Positions 1 through 11,517 of a stretch of 64,000 nucleotides of DNA are shown one piece after another. This DNA is from Owenia fusiformis (lineage: Eukaryota > Annelida > Polychaeta > Sabellida > Oweniidae). The stretch spans positions 35,001-99,000 of the forward strand of contig CAIIXF020000258.1 in the NCBI GenBank assembly GCA_903813345.2, in the 5' to 3' direction. Every line of letters begins with the position of its first letter. The first letter of the stretch is position 1. Under the pieces are notes generated by a model. That model did no database searches and had not been told where the DNA came from. It saw only the letters and a program-made list of their open reading frames with translations. A program made the translations under genes and the position numbers.

Positions 1-583
1 ATTGACTGGAAAACTGAAATTATTTGATTATTACAATTAGATATAAATGTGTTTCACTGTTACTGCTTTCTTGACCATTGCCTAGTCAAACAACATTAGA
101 CCTAGCCTGGGCCTCGTTTCTTATCTGACATGTATTATGGCCAAGAAAAGTCCTTATACACACTACTATACCTAACACCTAGAAATGCATAAGATACTTT
201 GTTTGTCTAATTGAATTGTTTAATATATTTTTGAAAGTGCCTTACTAGCATCTAATTTTCAACCGATAAACCATTCACTTGGTAAAAAAGTAAAAATAAT
301 ATAGAATAAAATGTTTAATATACTGCTAAATAAGTTGCATTAAGAGAGAATCGTAGAGAATATTTTTTCCTGTATAATAGGCAGTTATTTCTTTTATTAT
401 AACGGAAAAAAATATAATACATATTTTTAAGAATTATTTTTGATTTAATAATATTATTCGTGTATTATTTAAAGGGAACAACATATAATGCCAAATAATA
501 TAGAATAATATTCCTGTCAGGAGCAAATAATATGTTGGCATTTGCAATCAAAAACCTATTATACGCGGTTATTTTCCAGCCGT

Positions 584-3073
584 TAATCCCTAATTATTCA
601 ATTCCTATGAAATGAGTTTCATTCATACTGATAATTAATCTGTTTGTTAGGGTTAATGGATTAATCTCTACAGATGATGGCTCTTAATTCCACAAAAATA
701 ATTTGCAAAATAAGTTTTTACATACATATTTGATATATGTATAATGTCCCTCATGTTATGATTAACATTGTGTTAAATTTTTGATTCAATCAATTAATTC
801 ATTGTAAAGTTAATTTTTGAATTTTTAATTAATTTGTTTTCCTCACATTTTTAATCCATTGTTTCTCTGTCGCATTAAGTTTATAGCAAACAACATCTAA
901 ATCGATCCCCTCTTACACGGGTACAAACAACCACCTGTATTCACTTTGCCAACCGGAAAAAAGTCATGACAGGGAACTGCCCAATATTCAATAAACACAT
1001 AACGCATTTTATACAGACCCGTAGCTGAGAACCCCCTCCCCGTGGCCAACAATTCTGTCAAAATCATGTAGTTTTTCACCATTCACATACATGTATTGAC
1101 ATTCCAGAACAATATAATAAGTCAAACTTTAATCCCTAATTATTCAATTTCCATGATTTGAGTTTTGTTCACACTGATAAATAATCTGTTTGTTTGAGTT
1201 AATGGATTAATTTCCACAGCCAATGGTTCTAATTTCAACTGAAAAATAAATTGCAAATTAAGTTTTTCATATTTATTTGATTGTATAATGTCCCTTATGT
1301 TATGATTAACATTGTGTTAAAATTTGGATTTAATTGATTGACTCAACGGAAAGTTAATTTCTAATCAATGGGTTTCCTCACATTTTTACTCTATTGGGTT
1401 TCCTACCAATTCAACTCAATTGTTTTTCTGTCAAATTAAGTTTACAACAAACAACACTTAAAGCCCCCTCTTACACAGACACAAACACCTTTAATCATTT
1501 CACAAACAACACAAAACATTTATGACACGAAACTGCTATATATCAATACATTACGAATTTGGTATAGGTCCATGGCCAGGGAGGGGGGGGGTTCAAGTAA
1601 ATCCCCCCCTTGCCAAAATTCTTTCAAAATCCTACATTTTTTACCAATCTGAGCACTGTTAAGTGATTTCGGGCCAAAATTATCAAGTGTGACCCCTTGG
1701 TTTGTTTTGAAAATTGATCCCCTGGGCTAAAACTTATTCCGAGCCTGTATTATATTGGATGTACATGTATTGCTCCGATTTCTTCTGGCAAATTGCTGAT
1801 AATAAATAAGAAAGGTACATTAGGTTAATTGATACAAGTGGTGTTAAGCCATGCTAAAACAAAATTAAAACGTGTATTCTCTCACATTTCACAATTCATG
1901 CGTTTTCTGTTATCCATATATCTGAGATATAAACTGGGGATATAAACAACAGATTAGTCCATGATGTAATACATTTGTTTCTACTACAATTGGACCATTT
2001 TAATTAAAGCTGGTTTTAATTAATTTTTTGTTTTCCATTTCCAAATGTATATTCGGTATGTTTAGTTGTTTGATAATGAAAATAAAGAAGCGGGCACATT
2101 TTACATTTATTCCTAATGTTTCATCTGACATAGCGATGATTACGCTTTGAGCAAATTGGTGCATGGTAGAACAAACTGATGTAAATAACATGTTGACATA
2201 CAGTACATGTATGTCAGAGCAATATGATAAGTAAAACTTTAATCCCCAATTATTCAATTTCTTTAATATGAGTTTTGTTAACACTGAAAGCTAATCCGTT
2301 TGTTAGAGGCAATGGATTAATTTCCTACAGCCAACAGTTCTAAGTTCCACAAAAAATAATTTAAAAACCAAGTTTTTCATATTTATTTGATTCTATAATG
2401 TCCCTTATGTTATGATTAACATTGTGTTAAAATTTGGATTAAATTGATTGACTCAACGGAAAGTTAATTTTTAATCAATGGGTTTCCTCACATTTTTACT
2501 CCATTGTTTCTCTGCCATATAAAGTTAACAACAAACAACATTTAAGCGCCACTCTTACACAGGCACAAACAACCACCCGTATTCACTCTGCCAACCACAA
2601 AAATAGTCTTGACACAGAACTGCTCAAATTTTAGCTAAAAACATTACGCATTTTATACAGGCCCGTACCTAACGAGTAACGATCCCCTCCCCTTGGCCAA
2701 CAATTCTTTCAAAATCATGAAGATTTTCACTATTCACATACATGTACATGTATTGATGACAGAGCAATATAAGTAATACTTTAATCTCTAAGTTTTTTCA
2801 ATTTCTATGAAATGAGTTTTGTTCACTGATAACTAATCCGATTGTTAGAGTTAATCCGTTTGTTAGAGTGAATGGATTAATATCTAGAGCCGATTGTTTT
2901 ATTTTCCACAAAAATAATAATTTGCAAATTAAGTTTTTCATATTTGTTTAATTGTATAAAATCCCTCTTTCTATGATTAACATTGTGTTAAAATTTGGAT
3001 TGAATCGATTTACTCATTGGAAAGTTATATATTTTTTTTAATTGATGACTTTTTCACATTTTTACTCCATTGT
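584..3073. repeat. ~545-bp tandem repeat, four diverged copies
   Basis: The same block recurs, starting with TAATCCCTAATTATTCAATT-like sequence at about 584, 1130, 2240 and 2782. Each copy then passes through the same landmarks: a GTTAATGGATTAAT segment, AATGTCCCTCATGTTATGAT, an ATTCACTCTGCCAACC-like segment and a CATTCACATACATGTA-like end. Spacings are 546, 1110 and 542 bases; the long one reflects about 560 bases of unrelated sequence (1640-2200) between copies 2 and 3. Copy 4 breaks off near 3073. No reading frame is conserved between copies. This looks like a short satellite array or serial local duplication. Confidence 0.8.
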
Positions 3074-3936
3074 TAACATTAATTTAAAACAAGTTAAATT
3101 TCTTTCTTCTTAACATTTATTTGTAAATATTTTTCAAATAGAAATAGAACAGTCAAAATAAAATATGTGTGACATGTATAAGAAATAGAGATGAGAAGGC
3201 CAGTAGAACGGTTAATCCTATTAACTGCCATGCTGTGCATTCTTTGTTTTGTTTGGTTAAGTAATTAACCAGATGGATTGTACATCAAGTTGGACGAGAA
3301 TAATCGAGTATAATATTTTTTAGAACCCAAATAATACAATATAATTTGATATATTCTGCTTAGATTGGAAAATACCAGAAAATAATATTTTTAGAATAGA
3401 AAAAAATCTAAATAGACTGCAATCATCAGTTTGGATTGATAAATATGACCAAATAATATTTTAGAAAGACAGAATAAATATAAATTGGCGCAAATAATTC
3501 TAAAAAAGAATATTATACCGGGAATAAAACATTCTGCTACATTTTCTTATTGAGATAATTGGATTTGGTAAATGTTTATATGTACAAATAATATATTTGG
3601 ATCTCACTTAATTCTGATTATATTATATTAATCTCTATATAATGTAGTATATTATGCTGATTATATTTTTTTCCTTCATAATATAATATAATAATTACAA
3701 TACTGAATGGAAATACTGTATTATAACGCATCTTTTTACACAAATATCCGAAAATAAAACATCTTTTTATATATTATTTTATCGATTTCACCAAGTGATT
3801 CATAAGGAACAGACAAATAAAAACAAATACATAATCATTACTAATAAGCCAAATGGGTTGCTCATGAACACCAAATGCAAGGTATAGTAGTGTGTTATAG
3901 TAAAGACATCGTTATTGAGTCTAACGACGTTAAAGC
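3074..3936. other. AT-rich non-coding stretch
   Basis: This is very AT-rich sequence with many AATAATAT-like words (about 3300-3780) and no convincing reading frame or splice-flanked exon. Similar AATAAT words occur at 400-540, ahead of the first copy of the tandem repeat. I see nothing else here. Confidence 0.5.
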
Positions 3937-4534
3937 TTAGCTTGTATTCGCGAATGCAACTTTCTCCTGTCGGCTATCGGATTAACCTACTTTTTTATGG
4001 CAGACTCATTAGAATATGAATTGAAAAGTGGCACATACTATTCATATTTAAATAAAATAGTAGGTTAGTCCGGTAGACGGAAGCCGTTAGTTGAGTCGGG
4101 GCAATCTGCGCGAGACTCGGTTTTTACTTGGTTCGGTTTTTCATTAAAGGAAGTACTTCATTCCCATGATTCAAAGTGCTTTTCTGCCATCGGCTCGGTT
4201 TAAGTTTGTACAACCCACGTCTACAAATCCGGGGCAGGTTGATATTATGTCATTACATTTGTTTTAGGTATAAACTTTTTGTTTTGACACTAAACAAAAA
4301 TATTCCCGCACTATATGGTGCATCATGGGTAGGGACTGCTGTGAAATAATGAACGTAAGTGACATCTATCTCAAATTAAATGTTCTTATAAGTTATTAAT
4401 TGCGTATGCGTTATAATAATTTGAACCAATTAAATTGCTTGATTTAATGCGCATGCGCTAAAAACCGAACCAAAAAATGGAATCTCGCGCAGATTGTATC
4501 TAGTGCGTTAGTTGCATTCGCGAATACAAGCTTA
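3937..4534. mobile_element. foldback/MITE-like element with nested inverted repeats
   Basis: The outer ends are inverted copies of AGCTTGTATTCGCGAATGCA (left about 3940-3962, right 4510-4532), which contains the palindrome ATTCGCGAAT. Inside lies a second inverted pair: CAATCTGCGCGAGACTCGG plus a TTGGTTCGGTTTTT part at 4103-4145, and its complement at 4455-4497. There is no reading frame inside. Two nested inverted pairs suit a non-autonomous DNA transposon; the exact boundaries and target duplication are not clear to me. Confidence 0.6.
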
Positions 4535-4563
4535 ATCTCTTTCATATATTAGCTTCATCTTAT

Positions 4564-5194
4564 TGTTACGCGGTAAACACGATACAAAAATATGTCATAT
4601 CCCGCAACGAATATGGCATATTCACTTGCGGTGTATGACAGATTCACCTGCGGTATATGGCATACACTCTAACCAATGAGAACGTGATACGGAAGTACGC
4701 AATTGTCAATTGCATCGATTGAACGAACAAGTAAAAGGTTATAAATTATTACAATGATTACTGAATCAACAGTACTGTATATCGAATATATTAACTTAGC
4801 AGAAGTATCAGTCAGCAATCTCACCAAAGAAACTTACTCAATCAATCCAGGATTCATAAATTAGTACTCGACGCACTAACTATATTAGTAATCCAGCGTA
4901 GTTTTACATTTAGAGTCGATTCTCGCAACCAATCAAATCAAGGCTTTCTGTATCACGTTTTCACCTGCGGTATATGTCATATTCACCTGCGGTATATGGC
5001 ATATTCCGCAAGTGAGTATGACATATTCCGCAGGTGAGTATCGGGTATTCACTGAAATCAATGTATCGCATATTCACTGCGGAATATCGCATACTCACCT
5101 GCGGAATATGCCATATACCGCAGGTGAGTATGGCATATTCACCCGTATCACAAATACCGCGCAACCATGAATGTATGCCATATACCGCGTAACA
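4564..5194 (+). mobile_element. TIR element copy 1, 12-bp termini, 5-bp TSD CTTAT
   Basis: The ends are TGTTACGCGGTA (4564-4575) and its exact complement TACCGCGTAACA (5183-5194). They are flanked by a perfect 5-bp duplication CTTAT at 4559-4563 and 5195-5199. The element is 631 bp and non-coding. Both ends, especially 4960-5180, carry many copies of a CCTGCGGTATATGGCATATT-like motif in both orientations. A second copy lies inverted at 22887-23510. The TG..CA ends with a 5-bp duplication would also suit a solo LTR, but the long TIR and palindromic subterminal repeats favour a DNA element. No transposase for it is in the window. Confidence 0.85.
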
Positions 5195-5264
5195 CTTATT
5201 GTGTATATCTTCAATTTGTATTCTAATTGTTAACATCTCAGAAACATAAACATGCTTTTAAGGT

Positions 5265-5663
5265 TCAGCTGGAAAGTAACATTTTGGTAAAAAAAAATGC
5301 TATACCTGCACACGTTATTTTCTGGTAAGAAATTAAGTATGAAGGCATGTGTGTACTTCCTTGCTTTTTTCAGGAACGTATCATTACACTGTCTACTTTC
5401 AGTAATCCTGGAAACAGGTCAATGGTAGCTCCTGTGTTGTCTGGAAACTTTGAAAGAAAAGTTGGAAAAATAGAAAGTGTGAAATATCAGAATTTCCTGG
5501 AGTTCCCATTCGACCCATTGAACTCCTACCAGATATTCTAAAAGAAAACAATGTAATGATACTATCCTGAAAAAACCAAGGAAATCGACACATGCCTTTA
5601 TTTTGTACCAGAAAAACATGTGCAGGTATAGCAATTTTTTACAAAAATGTTATTTTCCAGCTG
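5265..5663. mobile_element. ~400-bp near-complete hairpin (foldback) element
   Basis: The left arm, from CAGCTGGAAAGTAACATTTT, is the reverse complement of the right arm, ending TGTTATTTTCCAGCTG, with the turn near 5461. Arms are about 195 bp each and diverged by roughly 10-20 percent by eye. Short open frames of 64-71 codons appear on both strands only because the arms mirror each other. I see no target duplication with confidence. Confidence 0.7.
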
Positions 5664-7638
5664 TAATTTAGTATTCTGATAAGAAAAGAAATAAAAATAG
5701 CTTATCAAATGTGAAACATCAATGTAATGTCACATTTTATCAAGTCCAAACTAACAGGATTAATGGAGTTCTACTGCGCTCTCTCAGGAAAATAACGTGT
5801 CCTCCAAAATGACTACCACCATATTAGACCTATTAGGGCTATGGAGGAATAAACACAATGCTAAGGCTTAACAACTGGCATTTGTATCTTCCCTGGGTCA
5901 CTGTACTGCAGTAATACCCTTGTTTACATCAAGTTGTTCTTGGATATTCAACTGCACATTTCATGTACCTCATAATGGCATCAATTAGTATTGAAAGGTA
6001 TAGGCTGATAAGCTTGTTTCTGTGCAAGACTATTGAACCAAGAAAAATCAAAGGATTATTTTTGTAAAGAAAAGAAACACATGGGCTTATTTGCACAACA
6101 TGAGTATTAACTACAAACATTCGAATCATTTTTGAATCAATATTGAAACTGGACAACAAATGAACTGAATGTCGAAACTGGAAAATCTATGAATTGAAAA
6201 TTGAATAAATGATATGTAACATGAAAGGGTGGTAATACTACATGTATGAGTTTATGTGGGGTGCATACATATGCAACACCCTGTATACAACATTTTCTTA
6301 GACCTCTCAATATTATTGTTAGTACCAACAACAAGTTCCAAAACACAAGCGCAATGTCCTGTTTAAGAACCCCTATTCTAGCTTTCGAAAATGGATTCTA
6401 TCCTACATGAATCTACTTGTTGAGACTCGATTAACTTGAGTTCTTCTGAGAAAATGAGGATTTTAGCAAGGGTGAATTGACTCAACAAGGGGACATACAC
6501 CATTGACTATTGATTTGGGGATACCATCAAGTATGTCACCATGTAAAGTCAATGTACCCTTTCTGAAAGTAAGAATACAAGCTTAGCAAATACAAATAGC
6601 GGCTACCGGCTTGCGGGTTGATTTAATATTTAAATGAGTTTGTCATCAAATTGCAGGGTACCTGCCGTGCGTCCCGTTAGTTGCCATTTCTCGTCCCAAA
6701 CCCAGTAGCTATACTAAATAACGACTTAATCTGGTTATTAAATCAGCAACTAACACCGACTATCGACTATCGAGGTGTTCGGAATTATGGTATGAGTACC
6801 GTAATCCAACACCAAATTCGAAAATTCATATCAATACTTTGCACATATGGCGTTCGTGATCAACTTTAAAGCTCTCACCTCCCATAGAGTTATATCACTG
6901 TGGCAAGTCGATCTATGTGGATGCAGTCAAGCACATGTAATGTTTCGTGAGTACCCGCCTCTGTACTTTTCAATGGAAGAAATTTGCACTTTTGTTTAAA
7001 TAATCTACATTTACTCATCCGTGTATATCATACTTCATTGATTTACCAAACCAAAGCAACGCTATAAGCACACATTCTCTGATAATCTTACAGCGAATAG
7101 ATAACTCAAACGAGTTCACTCGACCAGTTTTATCACCTCGCTCTTAGCTGTGAGAAGGTATGTATAATTGCCATAGGTTTACCTTATAAAGGGGAATAAA
7201 ACATTCAAGTAATATAATTATTTCACGTACACAAATATGTCTGTGTGAAGTAAAATACAAATACAACGCATTTTATAATACTTTTGGGGTTATGGTATGA
7301 AATATCCTCTTTAAAAAAGCAATTTAATTATGATGTATCATGTGGATTAGTAGACGTTCTAGTTGGATTCAATGAACAGACTGGCTAGGTTTTAATTGAA
7401 TCATTTTGAATGTGTGTTTTTTAATATTTTACATATATTTCTTAAACGCTCTCATTGGATACATCAGGAAGAAACAAATATGGTTACATATAAACTTGAG
7501 TTGGGACAATAATTGAACAAAAATATAATTTTACAGTACTATATGGTGAATATTTGATGCCCGACGATAATCTGATGTTTACTCAAGATGATGGACATCT
7601 TGATTTTATTTTCAATATATATCACAATTATTTTGTAG
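5664..7638. other. non-coding sequence, nothing firm
   Basis: There is no supported gene. Two short dispersed-repeat matches stand out. The 40-base stretch at about 6283-6322 recurs near 43876-43915. The stretch 6893-6948 (ACTGTGGCAAGTCGATCTAT and onward) recurs inverted near 10770-10825. Confidence 0.4.
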
Positions 7639-7744
7639 ATGGATCTGGTTGTCGTACAGCCAGTGGAGGAAGCTGCCCCAACACGCCACATGTGCGATGA
7701 ATGCGGCAACCTTTTCAATAGCAAAAGCGCACTAAAAACGCATG
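7639..7744 (+). CDS. possible exon with a C2H2-type zinc-finger start
   Basis: A pyrimidine-rich acceptor ending TTTTGTAG precedes 7639 and a GTAAAG donor follows 7744. The 106-base exon opens on ATG and encodes about 35 residues, including HMCDECGNLFNSKSALKTH. That is the C-x2-C-x12-H half of a classical C2H2 zinc finger; the second His would have to lie in a following exon, which I cannot find. A Helentron-like element begins 82 bases after the donor, so the downstream part may have been displaced. It could be a live exon of a zinc-finger gene or a relic. Function beyond probable nucleic-acid binding is not inferable. Confidence 0.4.
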
Positions 7745-8089
7745 GTAAAGAACCATTGCCTCGTCCACCAATGTGCTACTGCAATACTTATAGCGAAGCC
7801 TGTGTTGATCAGGACCATTTTTATTGGACTCCAGATGTAAATCTGGAGTCTATAGCTTTTGTCAGTATTCTTCTTCTTCTTTATTCTTCTACACACGTTT
7901 TCTCCTTAACATTGAGTCAAGTCCTGTATATGGTCAATTTAGGTCCAGTATCTAGTTTCTCGGAAATTGGGTCAATTTTTTATCTAGGTCAAAGGTCAAG
8001 AACTAGGTCAAATCTTAAATCTGTCTATTATCTTCGTCGTTATTTATCGATACAACTTTGTCTTTTTTTCATCATGTAGCTTAGAAACA

Positions 8090-9280
8090 GCCCTTTCATA
8101 AGTGTGCCATCAGATTTTTGATTACTGTTACCGATTTTGAGATATGGTGTCCGGAAAGTAGGTCAAAACAAAAAATTCTCCAAATTCAACATGTGAAATA
8201 AGTGTAGAATGATCTCAGGAATCCGAATCTGCAAACCAAATTTGGATCGGACTTCCGGTTCGGAAGTTATTGCGTTTTGAAAGCTCAAAAATCGCTAAAT
8301 TTGGTGCCCATGTTAAGTCAATGGAAAAAAAGATTTTTTTGAAGTAAAAAATACGAAATATAGACTGAGTTCAGCTAAATACAATGAAAGCTTTTAAAAG
8401 AATGGAACCTCAAAAGCCATCTAGCTTCAAAATTTGGACACCAAAATGCCTAGGTCAAAATCTAGGTCAAATTCAAAGTTTTTCCTTATTTTTGCGATTC
8501 TGACACTAAACTTTAATTATATTCTTCGAAATGGTGTATACATGTAGCCAAGAGTGTGCTAATAGTGTTAGCCTTTTGCCGTCAGAAAGTATTTTGACCC
8601 ACTTTTGAGATATGGCGTCCGAAAAGTAGTTCAAAATAAAAAGTTCTCCAAATTCAACGTATGAGTTATGAATTAAGGATAGAATTTTCTCAGGAATCCA
8701 AATCTGCAAACTAAATTTCGATTCGACTTCCGGTTCGGAAGTTATGGCGCTTTGAAATTTCGAGAAAAAATCGATCTGATGATAACCTTATAGAAAGTCA
8801 AGAAAAGTGAAAAAAATGAAAAAATACCTTTCCAGTCCATTTCCAGGTTCAAATCAAGGTCCAGTCCAGGTCCAAGTCCAGTGTTTGTCTAGGTCCAAGT
8901 CCAGTCCAGGGCCTAGGTCAAAATCTAGGTCAAATTCAAAGCTTTTCCTCATTTTTTCGATTCTGACACTACACTTTAATTATATTCTTCGAAATTTGGT
9001 ATATATATATGTAGCCAAGAATGTGCTTATATTGTTAGCTTTTTGCTGTCAGAAAATATTTTGACCCACTTTTGAGATATGGTGTCTGGAAAGTAGGTCA
9101 AAATAAAAACTTCTCTAAATTTAACGTATGCGTTATGAATTAAGGATATAATTTTCTAAGGGATCTGAATCTGCAAACCAAATTTCGATCCGACTTATGT
9201 TATGGCGTTTTGAAATTTCGAGAAAAATCGATCTTATGGTATCCTGATAGAAAGTCAAGAGAAGTGAAGAAAATGTTGAA
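8090..9280. repeat. 467-bp tandem repeat, 2.5 copies
   Basis: The landmark GATATGG recurs at about 8141, 8609 and 9076 (spacing 468 and 467), always followed by TGTCCGGAAAGTAGGTCAAA-like sequence, then AATCTGCAAACCAAATTT, a cgacttccggttcggaagtt segment and a TTTGAAATTTCGAG segment. The third copy lacks part of the TTCCGGTTCGG segment and runs into the pyrimidine tract. AGGTCAAATCTAGGTC words add a finer repeat. This forms the core of the Helentron-like element. Confidence 0.8.
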
Positions 9281-9284
9281 AAAT

Positions 9285-9630
9285 CCATCCATCCTTCCAC
9301 CCATCCTTCCTATCTTATCCTTCCTTCTATCTATCTTTCCTTCTATCTATCTTTCCTTCATATCTTTTCCTTCCTATCCTATCCTTCCTATTCTATCCTA
9401 TCCTTCTGTCCTATCCTTCTTTCCTACTCTATCATATCATTCCTTCTTATTCTATCCTATCCTTCCTATCCTATCCCATGTTATCCTATCCTTCTTATCT
9501 ATCCTTCCTATCCTTTCCTTTCCTTCCTATTCTATCATTCCTTGCTATTCTATTCTATCTCATCCTTTCCTATTCTATTCTATCGTTCCTTCCTATTCTA
9601 TCCTATCCCTCCTTCCTATTTCATCCATCC
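9285..9630. repeat. polypyrimidine tract (CCTTCCTATC-type)
   Basis: About 350 bases consist almost wholly of C and T with scattered A, built from TCCTATCC, TTCC and TATCC words. Open frames crossing it encode only low-complexity Ser/Ile/Leu/Phe/Pro sequence and are not genes. It sits where Helentron derivatives often carry a microsatellite. Confidence 0.85.
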
Positions 9631-9638
9631 ATCTTTTT

Positions 9639-9712
9639 CTGGATGACTCAGTTTATTCTGGATGACTCGGCTTATTCTGGATGACTCGGCTTATTCTGGA
9701 TGACTCGACTTA
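9639..9712. repeat. 19-bp minisatellite, four units
   Basis: CTGGATGACTCGGCTTATT repeats head to tail from 9639. Units 2 and 3 are identical, the first differs at two bases and the last is truncated. Confidence 0.9.
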
Positions 9713-9974
9713 AAAAAGTCTAGATCTGGAGTCTGAAATTGAACTTGTTCAATTTCCAAAGTCTAGTTATATTTTATTATCATAAGAATTAAAAGTAAAA
9801 ATGAATGAAGTCTTACCTCAGAAACTTCCCATGAAACAGACGAAAGCCCATGAACCAAAAGTATTTAGTTTCCTTTCTGTATCTTACTTGTTTGGCACAT
9901 GGAGCGGTGAAATAGTCCACAGTGTCCAAAAACAATAATAATCCTATATTGGTAATTGGAAAGATTCCACTTAC

Positions 9975-10453
9975 CACGATTTCAAAAAAATTGTAAATAG
10001 ATGATATAATTCTTGAATTTGGGTCATTTGTTTCAAGGAATCTGTAGGCTTTTCAGCTGAGCTGACAAAATCACCAAGATTTACAGATGGTCCATCTGTT
10101 GGCTGCTCATTGTCACTTTCAAGGAATGTTAATGGCTCTGAAACTTGATCTGTGGGTATTTCAGTGGGTTGATGGTTCTTGGACTCTGAATTCACTTGAT
10201 TGGCGTACCTAATTTCAACATCTTCATTGTCATCATTACATGTTATGGACCCGTTTTTCAAATTAACAGTATTAGGGATGAAACCATAGTTTTTCCTTCT
10301 GTAATGGCATTTTCCAGTTGACGGGTCTATTTAAAGTCTATCAATTTTCAATTCTTCACGAGGGTGTATTGTAATGGTGTGGCTAATTACTTCACTGAAT
10401 AAGGAATGTTTATCCGAACAATGGATACAAAGAAAATCTGGCCAGTTGTCCAT
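9975..10453 (-). pseudogene. possible minus-strand exon with one in-frame stop
   Basis: On the minus strand, TTATTTACAG directly precedes an ATG at 10453, and a consensus GTAAGT donor follows at 9974, giving a 479-base exon. The frame is open except for one TAA, about 42 codons in. It starts MDNWPDFLCIHCSDKHSLFS, continues after the stop with a basic segment around CHYRRKNYG, then an acidic Pro/Thr/Glu-rich tail. CIHC...H looks like part of a zinc-binding motif. Splice signals at both ends plus an otherwise open frame suggest a real, recently broken exon or an assembly or allelic error. I do not recognise the family. Confidence 0.4.
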
Positions 10454-11517
10454 CTGTAAATAAATCATCATGATAAAAGCATAATTTATTATAGCATCCA
10501 TTTGTTACCGTTCTGAATCCAAATGATACATAGTTGAATCCATTTGATACATATATGTTGACGTTTACGAAATGTTGTTCAAATATCTTCCCTATAACAG
10601 GAATATGCTAGCTGAAACTTTCACACATTGTCATACTATGTATATTGAATATGTATGCAAGATTTCAAGTCAATATGTTAAGTAGAAACTCTGAGATCAC
10701 TTACCTCGATTTTCTGTCATATTTTTTCAACGACCCCATTCACTATAATGTACGCGAGAACCTACGAAACATTGCATATACATGACTGCATCCACATTGA
10801 TCGACTAGCCACAGTGTATATATCAAAATGTACCTGTTCATATAGGGGTTCGATTGATCTACATCAAATTATAGGGAGTCGGGTAACTTTTTGAGATATT
10901 AGCGTCCATTTATTGTAACTCGCGTTTGCTACCATTTCCTCAATTCTGAGATGATGGGCAAACGCGTAGTAAACATGCTCACGTCGGAACTATTTTTGAT
11001 CTACATCGCTATTTTCGTAATTCAAATGAAAGTTGAACTCCTCCTCTTTATTTTGATACCAAAAAGTGGCATACAAGGTACCCTAGAAGCCAACTATGGT
11101 GTTATTTAGAACAATACTACAGGTTTTTAAATGGACCATATAGAGAAATAGACTATATTATGAGAAATTCGATTTTATATACAAGCCTAATGGTCCATGG
11201 TATGACTCTGAAATATTAACAATCGTCCGTAGCGCAATAGGGCAGCAACATTTGAATTAATAGTTAGGAGGTCCATGTGTGTCTTATGACATGCTGTCAT
11301 ATTTATAGCTGAGAAACCTTAACCATACATTCAAACACATTTCATATAATTTTCTAAATCATTATAATGTACTCCAAATTGTAAGCAGGGGATCTAGTTC
11401 TTACTAATTTTTTACACCTGCTTATGACAAGCATAATCAAGCCAAAACAACAAAATACTTGTATTATTGAACCGCTATAATAAAAAAAAACAATACTGGA
11501 CATCTGTAGGTATGTAA
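10454..11517. other. non-coding; dispersed repeat fragments
   Basis: There is no supported gene. About 10770-10825 is an inverted copy of 6893-6948, and 11195-11285 (TGGTCCATGGTATGACT and onward) resembles 50873-50965. The rest shows nothing I can name. Confidence 0.4.

Larger units (their letters stand above)
7826..9766 (+). mobile_element. Helentron/pearl-like non-autonomous element with tandem core
   Basis: The left end has ACTCCAGAT (7828-7836), mirrored at once by ATCTGGAGT (7841-7849). ATCTGGAGTCT returns near the right end (9724-9734). It is followed by a stem-loop (GAAATTGAAC / TTCAATTTC, 9735-9757) and then CTAG at 9763-9766 before a T. A 5-prime terminal repeat whose partner lies inside the 3-prime end, followed by a hairpin and CTRR-T, is the plan of Helitron2/Helentron-type elements. 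A core of tandem repeats plus a microsatellite is typical of their short derivatives (pearl, DINE-1). No Rep/helicase frame is present. The family call is an inference from structure. Confidence 0.5.

Noticed and set aside
4564-5194. Solo LTR interpretation of the TG..CA ends with a 5-bp duplication
   Set aside because: Not excluded, but a perfect 12-bp terminal inverted repeat and subterminal palindromes at both ends fit a DNA element better.
9210-9684. Open frames of 151 and 68 codons in the pyrimidine tract
   Set aside because: They translate only the CCTTCCTATC repeat into Ser/Ile/Leu/Phe/Pro low complexity; there are no splice borders or domains.
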